Source of the DNA: Planctomycetota bacterium
GTDB lineage: Bacteria > Planctomycetota > Planctomycetia > Pirellulales > Thermoguttaceae
NCBI GenBank assembly: GCA_023621895.1
Contig: JAMOAF010000062.1
Coordinates: 1 to 5,855 of the forward strand
Direction of reading: 5' to 3'
Length of the DNA: 5,855 bases
Part shown: positions 5,591 through 5,855 of the stretch, piece by piece
Layout: each line of letters opens with the position of its first letter
Position numbering within the stretch: the first letter of the stretch is position 1
Notes under the pieces: generated by a model
Databases searched by the model: none
The model's input: only the letters and a program-made list of their open reading frames with translations
Told to the model about the DNA's origin: nothing
Translations under genes and position numbers: made by a program

Positions 5591-5660
5591 GTCAGCAGTC
5601 AGCAGTCAGCAGTCAGCAGTCAGCAGTCAGCAGTCAGCAGTCAGCAGTCAGCAGTCAGCA
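5591..5660. repeat. Ten exact tandem copies of GTCAGCA
   Basis: The heptamer GTCAGCA repeats ten times without a mismatch (70 bases). At the right end GCAGTCAG (5651-5658) finds its inverse CTGACTGC at 5669-5676, so the array closes with an 8-bp hairpin with a ten-base loop. Perfect identity suggests recent expansion, and the copy number is probably variable. Read on the plus strand it gives a Ser/Gln/Ala/Val low-complexity peptide, which I regard as an artefact. Confidence 0.95.
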
Positions 5661-5684
5661 CGTGGGGCCTGACTGCATGAAAGA

Positions 5685-5705
5685 CTGAACCCTGAACCCC
5701 GAACC
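5685..5705. repeat. CTGAACC-type heptamer array, first block
   Basis: Three tandem heptamers: CTGAACC, CTGAACC, CCGAACC. A 24-base segment including this block (5684-5707) recurs exactly at 5757-5780, 73 bases further on. The two blocks flank the palindrome at 5718-5741. Confidence 0.8.
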
Positions 5706-5717
5706 CTTCTTTTCCTC

Positions 5718-5741
5718 GTTCCCAGGCTCCAGCTTGGGAAC
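5718..5741. repeat. Diverged copy of the window-start palindrome
   Basis: GTTCCCAGGC, loop TCCA, GCTTGGGAAC: same arms and length as the copies at 326-349 and 408-431, with one arm change (now a mispair) and one loop change. The preceding TTTTCCT also resembles the flank of the earlier copies (ATTTTTCCTG at 291-300). This makes the element dispersed, about 5.3 kb from the cluster. Confidence 0.75.
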
Positions 5742-5757
5742 GCGTCCGAAGCAAAAA

Positions 5758-5785
5758 CTGAACCCTGAACCCCGAACCCTGAACC
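5758..5785. repeat. CTGAACC-type heptamer array, second block
   Basis: Four tandem heptamers: CTGAACC, CTGAACC, CCGAACC, CTGAACC. The first three repeat the order of the block at 5685-5705 exactly. The array ends ten bases before the stop codon of the next minus-strand gene. Confidence 0.8.
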
Positions 5786-5794
5786 CTCCCCTTT

Positions 5795-5854
5795 CTACCT
5801 CCCCTCAAAACACACTATTCCGCCTCCCTCCAGCGCAATGACCACCCGCCCCTG
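5795..5854 (-). CDS. C-terminal fragment of an unidentified protein
   Basis: The last 19 codons of a minus-strand gene that enters from the right edge: QGRVVIALEGGGIVCFEGR, then TAG at 5795-5797. The alternating hydrophobic pattern (VVIAL, GGIVCF) looks like a real beta-strand terminus, and the other frame on this strand that I translated here makes less sense. The fragment is too short to identify a family. Confidence 0.4.
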   Translation of the reverse strand, partial: QGRVVIALEGGGIVCFEGR

Positions 5855-5855
5855 G

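Noticed and set aside
5241..5672. Plus-strand frame ending in Ser-Gln-rich repeats
   Set aside because: It is antisense to the duplicated-domain gene, and the repetitive tail is only the GTCAGCA array translated.
5591..5785. CRISPR array
   Set aside because: The repeats are 7 bases long and directly adjacent, without spacers, and no cas gene is visible.

Overview
The window looks like chromosomal DNA of a GC-rich planctomycete, probably from the Pirellulales and relatives. This is inferred from content, not from a database search. The pointers are a secreted beta-propeller protein that opens with the planctomycete-style 'DWPGWRGP' motif, a secreted ceramidase-like protein, a stand-alone secreted Dabb protein, csrA next to a tRNA gene, and gaps filled with short palindromic and heptanucleotide repeats.

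Layout. (1) Bases 2-223 (+) hold the C-terminus of a probable glycogen-debranching enzyme (GlgX type), cut by the window edge. (2) Bases 224-704 are non-coding. They hold a cluster of palindromic repeats (275-454) and then two long consecutive hairpins (549-666) just upstream of the next gene. (3) Bases 705-2072 (+) encode an exported neutral-ceramidase-like hydrolase with the metal ligands kept and the catalytic serine apparently replaced. (4) Bases 2073-2170 are a short convergent gap with inverted repeats. (5) On the minus strand, 3969 down to 2171 holds a secreted Dabb-domain protein followed by a secreted PQQ-like beta-propeller protein. They are 77 bases apart and could be co-transcribed. 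(6) A tRNA-Leu(UAG) (4065-4146, -) and csrA (4309-4524, -) lie upstream of that pair. (7) Next comes a minus-strand gene of unknown function (start 5495) made of two copies of one domain. Its natural end seems to be at 4970, in a frame one base away from the frame that is open to 4725. An intrinsic terminator at 4763-4782 fits that reading. (8) Bases 5496-5794 are non-coding, with a promoter candidate, ten exact GTCAGCA repeats, two CTGAACC-type arrays and a diverged copy of the palindrome seen at 275-454. (9) The last 60 bases carry the C-terminus of an unidentified minus-strand gene.

The genes do not form one obvious pathway. Three encode exported proteins (ceramidase-like, beta-propeller, Dabb), CsrA is a global post-transcriptional regulator, and the tRNA is housekeeping. 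No phage, transposase, CRISPR or defence gene is visible. The most interesting points are the structured leader of the ceramidase-like gene, its missing nucleophile, the altered CsrA tail, the duplicated-domain protein with its frame disruption, and the dense repeats.
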